Of a DNA stretch of 13,069 nt, positions 12,688 through 13,069 are shown in pieces. Origin of the DNA: Haloferacaceae archaeon. Lineage in GTDB: Archaea > Halobacteriota > Halobacteria > Halobacteriales > Haloferacaceae. Made by a program: the position numbers and the translations under genes. Location: positions 1 through 13,069 of the forward strand of contig JAHENP010000007.1 in NCBI GenBank assembly GCA_018609965.1, written 5' to 3'. Under the pieces are notes generated by a model, which saw nothing but the letters and a program-made list of their open reading frames with translations, was not told the origin of the DNA and made no database searches. The number at the start of each line of letters is the position of its first letter. Positions within the stretch are counted from its first letter, which is position 1.

Positions 12688-13069
12688 CTACAACAGGCTC
12701 TCGCCGAACACGATCACGGCAAGATTGTTGGCGAACACGGCGAGTCCGGCGGCGACAAGCAGTCCGAGCCACGCCTCGATCATGACCGCGTAGTACGGCC
12801 GCAGCCACGGTGGTGTTCGCCGCAGTGTCGCCACCACACCCCGGAAGCCGACCGTCCCGGCGACGACTGCGAGCAGATTCACCGCGACCAACGCCGGCAG
12901 TGACCGCCGTAACAGCCACCGTACGAACGGGTTCGCCTCTCTGTCGACGCCGACTGTCGCCGCCGCCCCCAGCGTCGTCAACACGTCCACCGTCGTCAAC
13001 AGGAACAACGCGACCGCGACCCACTCCCAGTACTCGTCGATCCGGTCGGCCAGTTCGGCGTCTCCGATC
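12688..13069 (-). CDS. DUF5658-like small membrane protein (partial, start outside window)
   Basis: The reading frame stays open to the right edge, so the true start lies beyond 13069; 126 residues are visible. Three hydrophobic segments are seen (about visible residues 17-39, 56-77 and 94-121). The pattern TTVDVLTTLGAA followed by DREANPFVRWLL (a D...TT...EANP motif) is what I associate with DUF5658, a small membrane family of unknown function common in archaea. A TTG at 13008 could be taken as a start, but it falls inside the first membrane segment and the upstream residues (ELADRIDEYWEWVAVALF) read as normal acidic haloarchaeal protein. It ends about 140 bases upstream of rpl1 on the same strand, with a hairpin between. 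Confidence 0.7.
   Translation of the reverse strand, partial: IGDAELADRIDEYWEWVAVALFLLTTVDVLTTLGAAATVGVDREANPFVRWLLRRSLPALVAVNLLAVVAGTVGFRGVVATLRRTPPWLRPYYAVMIEAWLGLLVAAGLAVFANNLAVIVFGESLL

Noticed and set aside
13005..13008. TTG at 13008 as the true start of the right-edge membrane protein
   Set aside because: It lies within a membrane segment, and the frame continues upstream to the window edge as plausible protein.

Overview
The window looks like chromosomal housekeeping DNA from a haloarchaeon (class Halobacteria). The evidence is high GC, very acidic predicted proteins, archaeal-type translation genes (L1, P0, P1/L12 and aEF1B in place of bacterial factors), haloarchaeal forms of PurE and the Nuo complex, and TATA boxes about 25 bases upstream of start codons with little or no leader. 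I cannot name the genus. I see no rRNA, tRNA, CRISPR array, prophage or intact insertion sequence.

Left part (1-5566, + strand): the 3' end of purK overlaps purE (purine synthesis). A repeat-rich spacer follows, then six Nuo genes (nuoA, nuoB, fused nuoCD, nuoH, nuoI) encoding the quinone-side and iron-sulfur connecting parts of a complex I-like enzyme. An internal promoter with a possible leaderless 25-codon ORF precedes nuoH. The remaining membrane subunits (nuoJ to nuoN) do not follow nuoI.

Middle (5655-8523): gcvT-gcvH, two parts of the glycine cleavage system, run on the - strand and converge on nuoI, without gcvP. hisF (histidine synthesis) diverges from gcvT. After hisF come two adjacent hairpins and a compositionally odd, AT-richer patch encoding an unrecognised small membrane protein.

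Right part (8648-13069, - strand): a zinc-ribbon microprotein gene is followed 2 bases later by aEF1B. Upstream of these lie a TctA-like (COG1784) membrane protein and the ribosomal stalk operon rpl1-rplP0-rpl12. That operon has strong Shine-Dalgarno sites, a structured leader that may carry L1 autoregulation, and a T6 terminator. A partial DUF5658-like membrane protein runs off the right edge.

No clearly new biological system is visible. The points most worth a second look are the nuoI/gcvH junction, where both operons lack their usual next genes as an inversion breakpoint would leave them; the mini-ORF coupled to nuoH; the CAGAGT repeat array before nuoA; and the foreign-looking patch after hisF.
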